Below, one piece after another: positions 53,516 through 64,000 of a DNA stretch of 64,000 bases. The position numbers were made by a program, and so were the translations under genes. Location of the stretch: positions 57,886,501-57,950,500 of the forward strand of contig JAZBRS010000026.1 of the NCBI GenBank assembly GCA_037176725.1, read 5' to 3'. The notes beneath the pieces are model-generated. The model was not told the DNA's origin, made no database searches, and saw only the letters and a list, made by a program, of their open reading frames with translations. This stretch comes from Posidonia oceanica. Taxonomy: Eukaryota; Streptophyta; Magnoliopsida; Alismatales; Posidoniaceae. Numbering within the stretch: position 1 is the stretch's first letter; every line of letters starts with the position of its first letter.

Positions 53516-56039
53516 CCTGCGTCCTTCAACTCCAGAAAGGCTTGGCAAGTGAGACAATCCAGAGCAATCAGAGCAAACCCAGAGAGAGACCAGAATCCGG
53601 ACTTTTCTTCCACCTGTGCCTTCCTCTGTTCTCCTCCTCTTCGTCTTCCAATTCCAGAGAGAATAGAGAGCGGAAGAGAGTGCCTGAGGGATTCCATGAC
53701 ATCCCGGAGAGAAGCCTCCATTTCAGACCGATCCCCACACCCAATTCTCCTCTTTTCTTCTCTGAAATCTTCAGAAAACTCTCTTCTTCCATTCCCAGCT
53801 AACCAACGCCTTTCCCAGCCTCCATTCCTTTCCCCTTTGCTTCCCCAATCTCACCCAACACCAGACCTTCATCCTCCACCGTCCCATTGCCTTCCCACTG
53901 CCTGGAACCGCCCCAAATCACCTGAACACCACCTGAAGCTCTAACTGTAAACCCAACCTAACTCCATTCACAATTCCCTCTACTCCAGCCCACCGCCTTC
54001 TCCCAAACTTCTTCCGGAGACTCACTGGACCTCCACCTTCTCAAAACACCAACCATCAAACCTAGCCACCCACCACAGACCGAGAACTCCACTCCAAACA
54101 CCTGCATCAACCACTGACCAAAAATCCGATCAACTCCCAAACTTCCTCCACGCCCTCCAAAAACCTAAGCCACTCATCCAAATCCACTCCCCGCACCTCC
54201 AGCAACCTCCCGGAGGGCTTCGCTCTGCCAGACGAGCAGCAACAGCTTCTCCCCGCCTCCGGCAGTATCAGACGAACCCAAAAGTGCCGAATCCTCCTCC
54301 GAGCTGTAGAGCTCCAGTCCGGACGTCTGGGAAGCTCTGGAGGATCATCCTGAATCAGCTCCAACCTTCGCAAGCGACCGGCGACGCCCGCAGCGACCGG
54401 ACGGCCTCCTCCGGCGACTTCTGGAACCACTGACGTCGGGGGAACGACTCAGGCGGGGAAAAAGGTAACCCTTGCTTCCCTCAGCCTCCTCTTCCTCTTC
54501 TCTTGCTTCCCCAGCCTTTAGAATAGGTTTCCCGGTCCTTCTGCTCCGTCCTCGACTCGCCGGTCACCCTTCCTTCTCCGGCGCCGGCTGCTGATCCTCC
54601 GGACGCTCCGATCAACAGAATGCCGCTCCGGCAGTCTCCGAAGCTCCGCACGAATTCCAGCATCAAGCTCTGCCCTCCCGCGCCTCCTCAGCCTCCCCTG
54701 TCGGCGGCCACGAGTACTGCCGGCGCTCTGCTACAGTACTCGTCGCCGTCGACCAGTTACTGTGTGTTTATTTTTTTTAGCTAAAGTTTTTAAGTAAATA
54801 TTGCATATTTGGTTTAAGTTTCTGTCATTTTACATTCCAGTCCTTATTTCATTAAATCTACTGTGCTTCTAAATCAAAATCATATTAAATTGCTGTTTTT
54901 ATTTATGTTTTTCAGTATTTGCAATCTGGTCCATTTACTGTGCTGTGCTGTTATAATATTTTGCAGTTTAGCCCCTCTGCTTTTGATTTTTGCACTTAAG
55001 TCCTGCACTAAATCAGTTCATTTATTTGCTTGTATTTTACCATACTGCATTGCATTCTGAGTCCCTGCATGTTTCAGATTTTGCATGTAGGTCCATGCAC
55101 TGTAGGAACTTAGCTTTTATTTTTAATTTTTGCATACTGCATTGCATATTTTACCTTCTAGTTTTGCATTTTTGCAGTTAGGTCCATTTTAAATGGACAG
55201 TAACTGTGCTGCATGAATTTTAGCTTATTATATTGCATTTTCAACCCTGATCTTTTTAAAAATTACACTGCAGTCCTGTTATTTGATTTTCAGAGCATGT
55301 TTTCCATACTAAATTGCATTTTCAGCCCCTGCATGATTTCAAAATCACACATAGGCCCTTGCATCTTTTAAAAAATCATGTGAAAAGACCATTTTGCCCC
55401 TAGGTTGCATTTTAGCTCCTATGCCCACCAAATTGCATATAGACCTTCCACTAGTATTCCCAGACTCCCCAGAACCTTGTTTTCTGGAAAATTTGCATTT
55501 TAGACCCCAGTTTTTCCAAAATTACACTCTGACCTCTTTCTGCTTTCAAAACCTCTTTTAAAGCATACCCTCTTTTCAAAACAACTTTCTGAGCCTAGTT
55601 TTTTGCCAAATAGACCTCTGTCTTCCCCTGTTTTCAAAATCCTTTCCCATGGAACCCTGTTTTCTGGGAAATTTGCATTTTTAGCCCCTTTTCTTTTTCA
55701 AAATGCTTTCTGAACTCCTGGCCTTTCCCGGTTTCTTCTCTTTGCTTTCTCTTGCTTTTGCATGCATCCTGCACTCATCTAGTCTTGCATTCTAGCATCT
55801 TTTTGCACACACTAAGCACTTTTAGCTCCCTTTCACTTGGGAGGACCTTTTGCACACCCCTAGGACCTCCTGAACACCTAGATCTGTTCTTCTCCCCTGT
55901 TCTGGCCCTTCTGCCTTGAAGCTGCGATATCTTGCAATCCGGCCGTTGGATCTTCTCAAGTAAGCTGCCCAGGCGACCGCAGCGAAACGCTCTTCAGCAT
56001 GGACCAGACAGATCTCAGATCAGGCTCCCGGATTTCCAG

Positions 56040-56364
56040 GTATGTCCTCCTGAACCCCTACATTGCATTCATTTGCATGCCATTTGCACAGTTTTCCTCG
56101 CTTTTGCTTTCTGTCTCTTTGAGCATGTAGAATAGGGCCTCCCCTTTCTGTTTCTATCCTCAAATCCCCGCTTCGCGTTTCTCCGCGTGTTGTGTGTTGT
56201 GTTTTCCCTGGATTTGCCACTTAATGTGACTTTCTTCCCCCTTTTCCACGATCTGATCGCATCGCGAGCTTTGGGCAGCATGCGAGACACATCGTGGAAC
56301 GGTTTAGTGGGAAACAGTCGCAAAGAGGTGGTAATCCCTCCGTTTGCACACTCTCCCCTCCGTA
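56040..56364 (+). other. Putative LTR intron, 325 nt (element A)
   Basis: Donor GATTTCCAG|GTATGTCC at 56040; acceptor CTCCCCTCCGTAG|GTCTTC ending at 56364. Confidence 0.65.
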
Positions 56365-56504
56365 GGTCTTCACACCTACTCTGAGTGGTCCTAAACGACG
56401 TCTGTTCTTACACACACGTTGTTTTGACTCCCCTTTGACCTCTTCTAATCTCTTTCTGCATTCTTGCATTTGCATGGCTTTTCTGAGGTTTTTGCTTCGC
56501 TGTT

Positions 56505-56800
56505 TTGGCACCGTTCCACGTGCCCGTCTTTGTTTTGGCATCGTTTTGCGTGCCCATCTGTTTTCTTGTCTCGTTTCGTGTGCTGTCTTTCTTTCTCGCT
56601 TGTTTTGCATGCCGGTTTTATTCTTTTGCTCCGTTTTGCATGCCATTCTGTTTTCTCGTCTCGTTTTGCGTGGTTTCCTGCTCTCTAGTCTCGTTTTGCG
56701 TGCTGTCTTGCTTTCTCGTTTGTTTTGCGCGCCGCTTTCGCTCTTTTGCATCGTTTTGCATGCGTTGCTCATTTCTCGCCTCGTTTTGCGTGTTTTGCGC
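56505..56800 (+). repeat. GTTTTGCGTGCC array (element A)
   Basis: Seven to eight units mixing GGCACCGTT..CGTGCCC and TCTCGTTTTGCGTG types, as in LTR G but without the 270-bp higher-order expansion. Confidence 0.8.
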
Positions 56801-57104
56801 CGTTTTCCCTTGCATGTCGATCGCATTGCATGGTTTCCTCGTTGTTTCGCTTTTTCGCCTGCATTTGCATATAGGGCTGTGATGCTTACTGTCTAGAGTT
56901 CTCACGAGCTAGGTTTCGCCTAATTCGAAACACGGACAGCGTAGCTGAGCATTTAGAGAGCACGTTTACTTCCTTGCTTTGTTTCTCCCCACTTAGAGCA
57001 CACCTTGAGCATCCATTCAGGCATTTATAGGCACATAGGCATTCAATCCTGCATTTTTCTGCGTATGCGAGCGTAAGCCTAGAAAGACCGATTCTCGGGC
57101 GTGT

Positions 57105-57127
57105 CGGGGGTGCCTAACACCTTTCCC
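57105..57127 (+). other. Conserved LTR-end stem-loop (element A)
   Basis: GGGGGTGCCTAACACCTTTCCC, about 320 nt before the LTR end. Confidence 0.75.
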
Positions 57128-57449
57128 GCACGTAACAGGAGTCCTTACCCTGTCTTTTGGCCCGCAATGACTGTACTGCCCTTATCCTAGGCTAGAGTCA
57201 TCTCATTTGCATTTGTTTGCATTTGTTTTCCTTTGCATTGCTTTGCTTTGCATTTCTTGCTTGGTTTTGCGTATTAATTCACGCATTTCCCCCGGTTTTC
57301 CTTGTCTCCCGTTAATGGACATGGTGGCGACTCTGATTTGTCTTATCTTTCCTTTTTCTCCTCGATTCCAAGTGTTTTCGAGTTGAGCCTCTTCCTCGGA
57401 TCTTAATCGCCGCTAGATAGCGAGCCTGATTTCGATCGGGATCGCTACA

Positions 57450-57467
57450 GTGGCGACTCTACTGGGG
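57450..57467 (+). other. Primer-binding site of element A
   Basis: GTGGCGACTCTACTGGGG follows CTACA. One base differs from D's site and two from B's. Confidence 0.82.
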
Positions 57468-58780
57468 ATTAGACTAGACTCCGGCTTTCGTTCCCGGCTT
57501 TTCACTCGCTTGTTTTGCAGCTTTGTCTGCCTTGTGTGTCTTCTTCGCCTGTTTTGCTCGCTTTTCTGTGCAAATACCTAGCGAGTCGCTTCGTGGCTAC
57601 TTTGCTTAGGCTTTGCACCTCTTTTGTCTTGGTTTGCGCTTTCTTTTGCTTGGCTTCGCTTGTTTGCTTGTTTATTTACTTCTTGCCTTGCTTATGCCCC
57701 TATTTCTTTTACAGTCTGCTTACTTTTACCTTGCTTTACCTTATTTGCTTATTACTACTTTAATTCTCGCACATTGCATGTCTACATACTTTGTTTGGCT
57801 AAAATACATGCTTTTTGGACGTTGAATGCTTCTTTTACACTCTTGCTATGTCACTACACACGCACATGCTATGCTTACATGCTTTTTGACTTGATGAATG
57901 TTTCTTTTTCACCATCATATTCACAAACACTCGCACACGCCATGAACATGCCTTTTGTTGTGCTGTATGATGGTTGCTTGCCATTTTGACTGATTTTCTT
58001 CCCCTTTGCACTTGCCATGCTTAGGATAGTAGAGACTTGTCTGCTTCCCCCATGGTTAACTAAAAAATGCAAGTAAAAAGAACTTCTAGGGGTAACTAGA
58101 GACTGCAAACAATCCTTCACTCCCTTTGGTTAATAAAATGTGCAAGATAAAAAACTCTAATCATTTTGCATAAGCATCATATAGGGCATGCATTCTTCTC
58201 CTCTGAGTCCACCTACTAGTCTGCGAAGGACGGTTCCGGCCTCTTGTTCCACTGCTTTGGGCGTGGCATAAGTTGGTCGGTCCATCCCCTCCTTGTCCGG
58301 GGGTCGTGTCGGTGTTAGTAGAGGGTACCACCCACGCTTTGGCGGGGTAGAGGCCACTAACGCACCACCCTGTCATTACCTGAGCTTTGGGCCGGGAGTT
58401 AGACAGGGGACCTACTTTTTCTGACCTGAGTCGGTGACCCGTACATCAAGGGATACCCGAAGTAGACAGCCTTGCTAGGAAACACTAGTTAGGTAAGGGG
58501 GCATACTAGAAAGCATGCACGTCATTCACGCCACTTAACTAACTCATTTGCATTCATCTTTTAGTTTCTAACCCTAATTTCCTTCTGTTGTGTCAGCGTG
58601 ATCGGTAAGCGAGTTTCCCTTTGTCAGAACTCGAGTATCGACCCTCGTTGACGCCCTTTTTGCGACTTAGTTCGCGGCCATTCCCCTTCCGAGCTATCCG
58701 CACTTGCGACGATAGCTCCTCTTAGGAAGCACCGCTTGAATACTCGTCGCAGCCCTGTTCTCACACGCTCTAGGTCAGCG
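57468..58780 (+). other. Leader of element A
   Basis: Non-coding, about 1.3 kb. It shows the same blocks as the B, D and E leaders, with the conserved GGTCGGTCC...CTGAGCTTTGGGCC block at 58200-58470. A 3' splice-site-like TTCTGTTGTGTCAG|CG ends at 58596. Confidence 0.6.
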
Positions 58781-61282
58781 ATGGCCCAGTACGTTAGTGA
58801 GCCTTCTTGTACTCCTGTCACGGAGGGTGTTTCCGTTCTGGCCCCTCCGGTTGCTCTTTCTGTCCCCCTTGTTCCCCCTCCGACGCTAGGGTTTCCTCCT
58901 CTGACGTCTCTAGGTTCTCAGTACACCCCGGGACAGTGGCAAGCTTCCCTTCCTCCGGATCCGGTCGTCGAGTCTATCTTGACGGCCGTTACTCGCCTTC
59001 CGGAGACGCCACTGCCCCCTCCGTCCCAGGGATACGTCGCTTTCGACATCCCTTCCACCGCTGCTGCGACTTTTTCCGTAGATCCCTTCCTTCCCGGACC
59101 GTCTGTGTCCGTGCCCCTTGCTTCTCAATCCCTGCCGGCACTGCACTTCAGCGTCCCCACTGGCGAGACGCCCGAGGCGCAGTACCAGCACCTGATGGAG
59201 CTCGCCCAGAGACTGCAGGGCATGGCTCTATCAGTTCGTCCTCCTTCTGTCTTTGTCGTCCCTGAGGTTCCTCCGAGGCCAGTTCCTGCATTCCATGCAT
59301 CAACCTCTGCACCTCCGCCTCGACCATCGTCGCAACTGCTCACGGTTCTGGTGATGGGGGCCCGTTTACTGCCTCCTCCTGCACAACACTTAGCACAACA
59401 TGCTCCACTTCCTCCTGGTGGTCAGTCTTTTGGACCGGCTGGAGCCCAGTACCTCACTGGCTCGCTGTCTGGCACTCCGCCTGTACAGCAACTGGTGCTC
59501 CGTCATCCTCCCCCTATCCCAGCACAGCATGGCATTTATTCTTCTCCTCTCCACCAAGTCCAGCATCCTGCATACACTCCTGCATACACTATCCCCCAGC
59601 ACAGATACGCCGGCCATCCCGTTGCTCCACCAGGCGACGCTATGGCAGATCCGGAGGAGCACTTAGGTGCGACCCATTCGGCGTATGTGCTCACTACCCC
59701 TGCTGATCCCTCTCCTACAGCAGCAATCCCAGACCCCATCAATAACCGGATGGACGTCTTGGAGAAGGCACTACGACTAGTGCAGGGTACTGAGCACCAG
59801 ACCTACCAATTCCGAGACCTCTGTTGCTTTCCAGAGGCGGTACTCCCTCCGAAGTTCAAAATCCTGGACTTCGAGAAGTATAATGGTAGGGGCTGCCCTG
59901 TAGCACACCTGAAGGCGTATTGCGGTGATCTCGCTCAGCTTCAGGCTGACGAGAGGTTGCTGATCCGCTTGTTCCAGAAGAGTTTGACCGGGCCGGCACT
60001 CAAGTGGTTCACATCACTCGATATGTCAGCCATCAAGACTCGGAACGACCTCAGTCAGGCGTTCCTGGAGCAATACTCCTTCAACCTCGATCTTGTCCCA
60101 AAGAGGGCGGACTTGATCGCCATCAAGCAGAACTCTGGCGAGCCGTTCGGGGAGTACGTCGGCCGCTGGCGCGCCCTTGCCTCCCAGGTTCGAGATAGAC
60201 CCTCTGACGAGGAATCTATCGAGATCGTCATCAAAGGGGCGCAGCTGTCTCTCGGAGCTCTGCTTAGCATCCAACCAGTCACTACTTTTGCGGCACTCAT
60301 CAGAGCTGGAGCGCGCGTAGAGAGTTCTTTGCGGAGTGGCAACTTCCCAGCTCTCTCTGCGTTCGCTAAGCAGGCAGCGATAAGCAGCAACAGTGCCAAC
60401 AGCAGCGCCTTCAACAACAACAACAGCGGCAGCAACAACAACCGCCCGAAGAGGAAGGACTCACCGAAACCCGCTGTTGCATTCGTCGATTCTCCTGCTG
60501 TGCCTGTTCGCTTGCCGTCCCGGCCTGCCCCAGCTCAGATGGTGTACGCTCCTGCACCTAGGAACCCGCACACACCGCACATCACTACCACTGCTAGACC
60601 GGTCTATCCTGCCGCACCGGTCCAGCAAGGCTCACACCCAAGGCAAAGAAGACCACCCGCTGAGAGAAGGAATTTCACCCCACTGGTGGAACCACTCACG
60701 GACATCTTGCCGAAGGTGGCATCGCTCCTGAAGTTCCCGGAGGTCCGTCCGCCGCCAAGCCCTCTGCCGCATTGGTTTAGGCCGGACCTCTTCTGCAATT
60801 TCCATCGAAGCGTCGGGCATTCGACGGACAATTGCTTTTCCCTGCGGAACGCAATTCAGGACTTGATCGAATCGGGAACGATTGTGATCGACACGCACGA
60901 GGCGTCCACTCAAGCACGCACTCATGCATCTGCATCTCCAGCTGTTCCCCCGCATTCTGGCATCGTCCGCCAACCTTTACCGGAGCACTCTTATCCAGGA
61001 GGGGCGGGAACCTCAGGCGTCCACTCTGTCTTTCCTTCTGGGCCTGTTGCTTCTGTAGTAGACCCTTCTGATCTTATCTCTGACATCTCTGAGCCTTTCC
61101 CGGTCAGTCTCTATCTCGCGGCAGTTGCCGGCTCCGAGTCGGGAATCCATTTGATCCGACCGCGTGCCAGGCCGGAGCGCCCTCTCGCGCCCCCCACCGT
61201 GCTCCCTCAGGCTCAATCCCCTGTACACCTCTTAGCTAGAGCCCAGCCTAGTTCTCCCATTCACCTTTTAGGGCAGCCTTAG
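58781..61282 (+). CDS. gag: Gag polyprotein of element A (833 aa), ending at an in-frame TAG
   Basis: I chose the ATG at 58781 (GCGATGGCCCAG) because MAQ is the start in B, D, E and F; an upstream ATG at 58736 adds 15 residues. A Pro/Ser/Thr-rich N-terminal third is followed by a capsid-like core at about residues 330-480 (FEKYNGRGCPVAHLKAYC, LFQKSLTGPALKWFTSLD, FLEQYSFNLDLVPKRAD, FGEYVGRWRALASQ), an Asn/Ser-rich linker, and the knuckle FCNFHRSVGHSTDNC near 670 (C-x2-H-x4-H-x4-C). The C-terminal 140 residues, shared with E, end HLLGQP-TAG. After the TAG the same frame stays open into the protease. It would form the particle and package RNA. Confidence 0.92.
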   Translation: MAQYVSEPSCTPVTEGVSVLAPPVALSVPLVPPPTLGFPPLTSLGSQYTPGQWQASLPPDPVVESILTAVTRLPETPLPPPSQGYVAFDIPSTAAATFSVDPFLPGPSVSVPLASQSLPALHFSVPTGETPEAQYQHLMELAQRLQGMALSVRPPSVFVVPEVPPRPVPAFHASTSAPPPRPSSQLLTVLVMGARLLPPPAQHLAQHAPLPPGGQSFGPAGAQYLTGSLSGTPPVQQLVLRHPPPIPAQHGIYSSPLHQVQHPAYTPAYTIPQHRYAGHPVAPPGDAMADPEEHLGATHSAYVLTTPADPSPTAAIPDPINNRMDVLEKALRLVQGTEHQTYQFRDLCCFPEAVLPPKFKILDFEKYNGRGCPVAHLKAYCGDLAQLQADERLLIRLFQKSLTGPALKWFTSLDMSAIKTRNDLSQAFLEQYSFNLDLVPKRADLIAIKQNSGEPFGEYVGRWRALASQVRDRPSDEESIEIVIKGAQLSLGALLSIQPVTTFAALIRAGARVESSLRSGNFPALSAFAKQAAISSNSANSSAFNNNNSGSNNNRPKRKDSPKPAVAFVDSPAVPVRLPSRPAPAQMVYAPAPRNPHTPHITTTARPVYPAAPVQQGSHPRQRRPPAERRNFTPLVEPLTDILPKVASLLKFPEVRPPPSPLPHWFRPDLFCNFHRSVGHSTDNCFSLRNAIQDLIESGTIVIDTHEASTQARTHASASPAVPPHSGIVRQPLPEHSYPGGAGTSGVHSVFPSGPVASVVDPSDLISDISEPFPVSLYLAAVAGSESGIHLIRPRARPERPLAPPTVLPQAQSPVHLLARAQPSSPIHLLGQP

Positions 61283-64000
61283 CTACACCTTCTAGGCAGA
61301 CCTCAACCTGTCCCAGCCTTCCCACCCCAACAACCATACCCACTAGATAGACCTCAATATCCTGTAGGTCCCCCTGTAACCCCTCCTGTGCTCGCAGCAC
61401 ATGCTCCAGTCGTCATTGACTTGACCCTGGACACCCATCGCGTCCCTTACAGCTACGCCACAGAAATGTGCGCGGAAGTAACGCGATCGGGGAGGGCTTA
61501 TGGGCCCCCAGCACCGACAACTAGGCCAACTCACCCTGGACCTGTTATACCCCCACCCTCGGGCCAACCCTTAGCAGATCCAACCCCAGATCAGCCCGTA
61601 GCTAGCCAAATCCCTAGCCAACCTGTAGTAACCCAGCTTCCTGCCACTACCCCGCTAGAACCTGCTAGAATCCCCCCTCCAGCTGCTAAGAGAAGCCAAC
61701 CTAAAGCAGACTTAACTTCCCAGCTTAAGAAGGTTAAAGCCGACATCTCCATCTGGGATTTGATCCACACTTCTGCCGAGCACCGCGAGGCTTTTCTTCG
61801 CGTGTTCCAGGCTGCACGTGTGTCCCAGTCCATTGAGCCTTCTGCCTTGGAGAGCATGGTTGGGTTAATCGCGGAGCCCCAGGTCATCTCTTTTACAAGT
61901 GATGAGTTGCCTCCGGCAGGGATTAATCACAACCAGCCCCTATTCGTCACGGTGCAGTTCAAAAACTTTCGCATTCCCCTAACACTGGTTGATAACGGAT
62001 CAGACCTTAACGTCTGCCCCTTGCGTACAGCAACCAAGCTCGGATTCAAAGCCGAGGATATCACGCCAACCGTGAAGGGAATGACTGCTTTTGACAACAC
62101 TCACCATGACGCTCTAGGGATCCTGATTATCCCTCTGGTTATCGGTCCAGTCGTCTTCGACGTAGAATTCTATGTCGTCGACTTGAAGCCTAACTTCAAT
62201 CTTCTGCTTGGGCACCCTTGGCTCCACAAGCATCAGGTCCTTCCTTCGACCCTCCATCGAATGATAAAGTACCGTCGTGGTGATGATGTCATCGTCGTCA
62301 TGGCGGAGAACTTTGAGAAGGAGCGGATTGAGGCAGTCTCTCCCGTGTCTTCGCAATCTATCCCGTTTGACCCCGAGACTTCTGAAGCCCTATATCGCGT
62401 TAACCGGTGCGAGCCAGTTAACTTCGTTCCTGATCTTGAACGTGTCAACTCCTTGACCGTTCACAATAACCCCTTTCGAATGGTCGAGAATGTATGTCAC
62501 AGGTGGGGTTACACAAAGGGTACGCCGCTCGGGCGTCACGGCCAAGGGATCGCAGAGCCGATCGTAGCAGTGGAGCGAAGGAAGTCTGAAGGCCTCGGCT
62601 ACGAGCCAAAGCTCAACGAAGATCACTGCTTCCAGCTCAGAGATCGTGCACCAACCATTCCCAGAGACCTCACTAACTTTACCAGTGCAGGAATTCTAGG
62701 ATCAACCGACTACCAAGTAGCGCCGGCAGAGGATTGGGTGTGTATTGAGGACTACTACTCGGATGAGGAGCAGTCTGATGCAACAGAGGCAGTCCCAATC
62801 AACTCAGCAGAAACAGTGGTCAGAGCAGAGGCCCCACAGTCAGTTTATTTAGCTCTCCCTCTGGCAAAAACAGCAGGCAGTTCAGCAGGCCCTGTGGTAG
62901 ATTCAAGTTCCCATCCTTCAGTAGCCACATCAGCTCCTCAGGAACAGTCAGCAGCAGTGCAGGAGTCAGAGACACTCCTTCTGGCAGAACCAAGTATGCT
63001 ACCAGCGGTCACAGCAACATCAGTGCCACTGCCCCCATCTCTGGAGGGGCAGTCCATCAACTCAGTCGGCAGCGTGGCCCAGCCCGCTCCCTCAGCATCA
63101 TCTTCAGGAATGCAGCTAGCGCAGTCCGCTCCGCATTCTCCTGACGACCTGCAGCAGCTCTCATGGCAAGACCCTATGGCGTCAGAGGCTGCGCTCTCTC
63201 AGTTACGGCCCGATACAAAAGGCCAACTGAGCACTACATTCTTTGGGCCCTTGAGCCCTCCAAAGAGCACCCCTGCTTACTCTCCGACAGTGACCCTAGA
63301 AGCTTATTCATCAGCAGCACCGCCGGCCTGTTCATTTGGGCCTTCTACATCTGAACTGCCATCAGCGGACGCGCCCGTGAACCAGATCATGCAGACTCCA
63401 AGGGCAGCAATCCGTCTTGCAGCCGGGCCAGTGCCGCAGGCCCCCGGCGCCTACTACGTCGACTCCCTCTCAGACGAGGAAGAAGGAGCGGCGATAGAAG
63501 CCCAGGTCGATTCTTGGATGTCCGACTTAGAGCTACTCTATCAAGAACAGATCAAGTCGATAACAGAAGACCTGGCAGAGCATCAAGCTGCAGAAAGGAA
63601 AGGAAAAGCCATGGTCACGGATCCTCCTCTGCAAGAGGACCATGCTTCTATCATGGTCCTAGAAGACTCAGCGGCGCCGGACTCCCCTAGACCAGATGAG
63701 CTCATCACCCTTCAACCTGAAGGCGGGTCTAGGTGGTTTGTGCAACCCATGCCTCACTTAAGCAAGGCATCGAGCGGCAGTGACCAGATCAGTCGCCAGT
63801 CCGGCGTATCCTCCACAAGCACACTAGAAGACCCAGAGGGGGGAGCATCAGCAGCAGAGCAGAATGCCTCAGCAGCCTCAGCAGCACAGTCAGCAGAGCA
63901 GTCAGCAGTATCAGCAGCACAGTCAGCAGAACAGTCAGCAGTATCAGCAGCAGAGTCAGTTGAGCCCTCAGCAGAATCAGCAGAGCACTCAGCAGAACCA
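61283..64000 (+). CDS. pro: Protease (retropepsin) with G-patch and disordered extension, open to the window end
   Basis: 906 codons without a stop, in frame with gag after a single TAG. A Pro-rich linker and LTSQLKKVKADISIWDLI (about residues 150-170) precede the retropepsin: LTLVDNGSDLNVCP (catalytic D-N-G at 61991-61999) and NLLLGHPWLHKHQV (about 62190-62240). Next is a G-patch (MVENVCHRWGYTKGTPLGRHG at 62480 onward, closing GLGYEP near 62610), a glycine-rich RNA-binding motif also found beside retroviral proteases. About 450 residues rich in Ser, Ala, Pro and Glu follow, ending in SAEQSAVSAAQ repeats. RT/RNase H should follow. Translation probably needs stop read-through, or the TAG is a mutation. 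Confidence 0.85.
63840..64000 (+). repeat. TCAGCAGCA/CAGTCAGCAG coding minisatellite
   Basis: Short units of TCAGCAGCA and CAGTCAGCAGAG repeat to the window edge, all in the pro frame, and read Ser-Ala-Ala / Gln-Ser-Ala-Glu. The array may continue beyond the window. Confidence 0.8.

Larger units (their letters stand above)
51596..57449 (+). repeat. 5' LTR of element A (5854 bp)
   Basis: TGTTGACACCCCATCTTGGC to GGGATCGCTACA. Order of regions as in LTR G, its closest relative here in the second half (TTCCAG|GTATG donors, GTGGCGACTCTGATTTGTC near the end). A-rich desert 52320-53050, CT tract 53100-53270, GC-rich block 53270-54740, TTGCAT array 54790-55740. Confidence 0.9.
51596..64000 (+). mobile_element. 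Element A: Tat-lineage retrotransposon, 5' LTR to protease region
   Basis: 5' LTR 51596-57449, primer-binding site 57450, leader, gag 58781-61282, and an in-frame continuation with retropepsin and G-patch to the window end. CTTAG (51591-51595) is the candidate target duplication within LTR C. It is the only element here with protease and an undamaged frame, so it is the best candidate for an autonomous source. RT, RNase H and integrase would lie right of the window. No separate ORF precedes gag, unlike classical Ogre. Confidence 0.9.

Overview
The window is plant nuclear heterochromatin. I see no host gene, rRNA or tRNA gene. Every segment belongs to giant Ty3/gypsy LTR retrotransposons of the Tat lineage (Ogre/Retand-like). 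They were recognised by LTRs of about 5.8-6.4 kb that start TGTTGACA and end CTACA, by a primer-binding site reading TGGCGACTCCGCTGGGGA just inside the LTR, by Tat-type gag proteins with a C-x2-H-x4-H-x4-C knuckle, and by a retropepsin followed by a G-patch. Arabidopsis-type TTTAGGG repeats and a tRNA-derived SINE also point to a flowering plant. The species cannot be named from this sequence.

Layout (letters are mine). G (+): internal 3' end at 1-3580, 3' LTR 3581-10029. E (-): 10030-14359, a broken gag element with a collapsed 5' LTR. F (-): 14360-18456, a different Tat-like family with a short LTR. J (+): an old element surviving as an integrase piece (18457-18829) and, probably, 28569-32052, which holds a DUF7745-like accessory ORF and hairpin arrays. 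D (-): 18830-28568, with 5' LTR, leader and an intact gag, truncated 3'. B (+): 5' LTR 32053-37876, gag remnant, 3' LTR from 45656. C (+): a 5' LTR from 46108 inside B's 3' LTR. A (+): from 51596 inside C's LTR, running off the window with an intact gag, then retropepsin, G-patch and a long disordered region.

Reading the junctions as insertions gives three nests: G in E in F in J; D in J; and A in C in B in J. A and G are outermost and probably youngest; J is oldest. B, D and E carry gag but no polymerase and resemble TR-GAG-type non-autonomous elements that would use enzymes from relatives such as A.

The most unusual signals are: (1) tandem arrays of short hairpins between the coding region and the polypurine tract, in which stem sequences change together with their partners while the loop stays constant; (2) a GT...AG segment of 325-326 nt at the same place in all five long LTRs, which looks like an LTR-embedded intron; (3) a DUF7745-like ORF at the 3' end of J and G; (4) a single in-frame TAG between gag and pro in A, followed by 906 open codons to the window edge.
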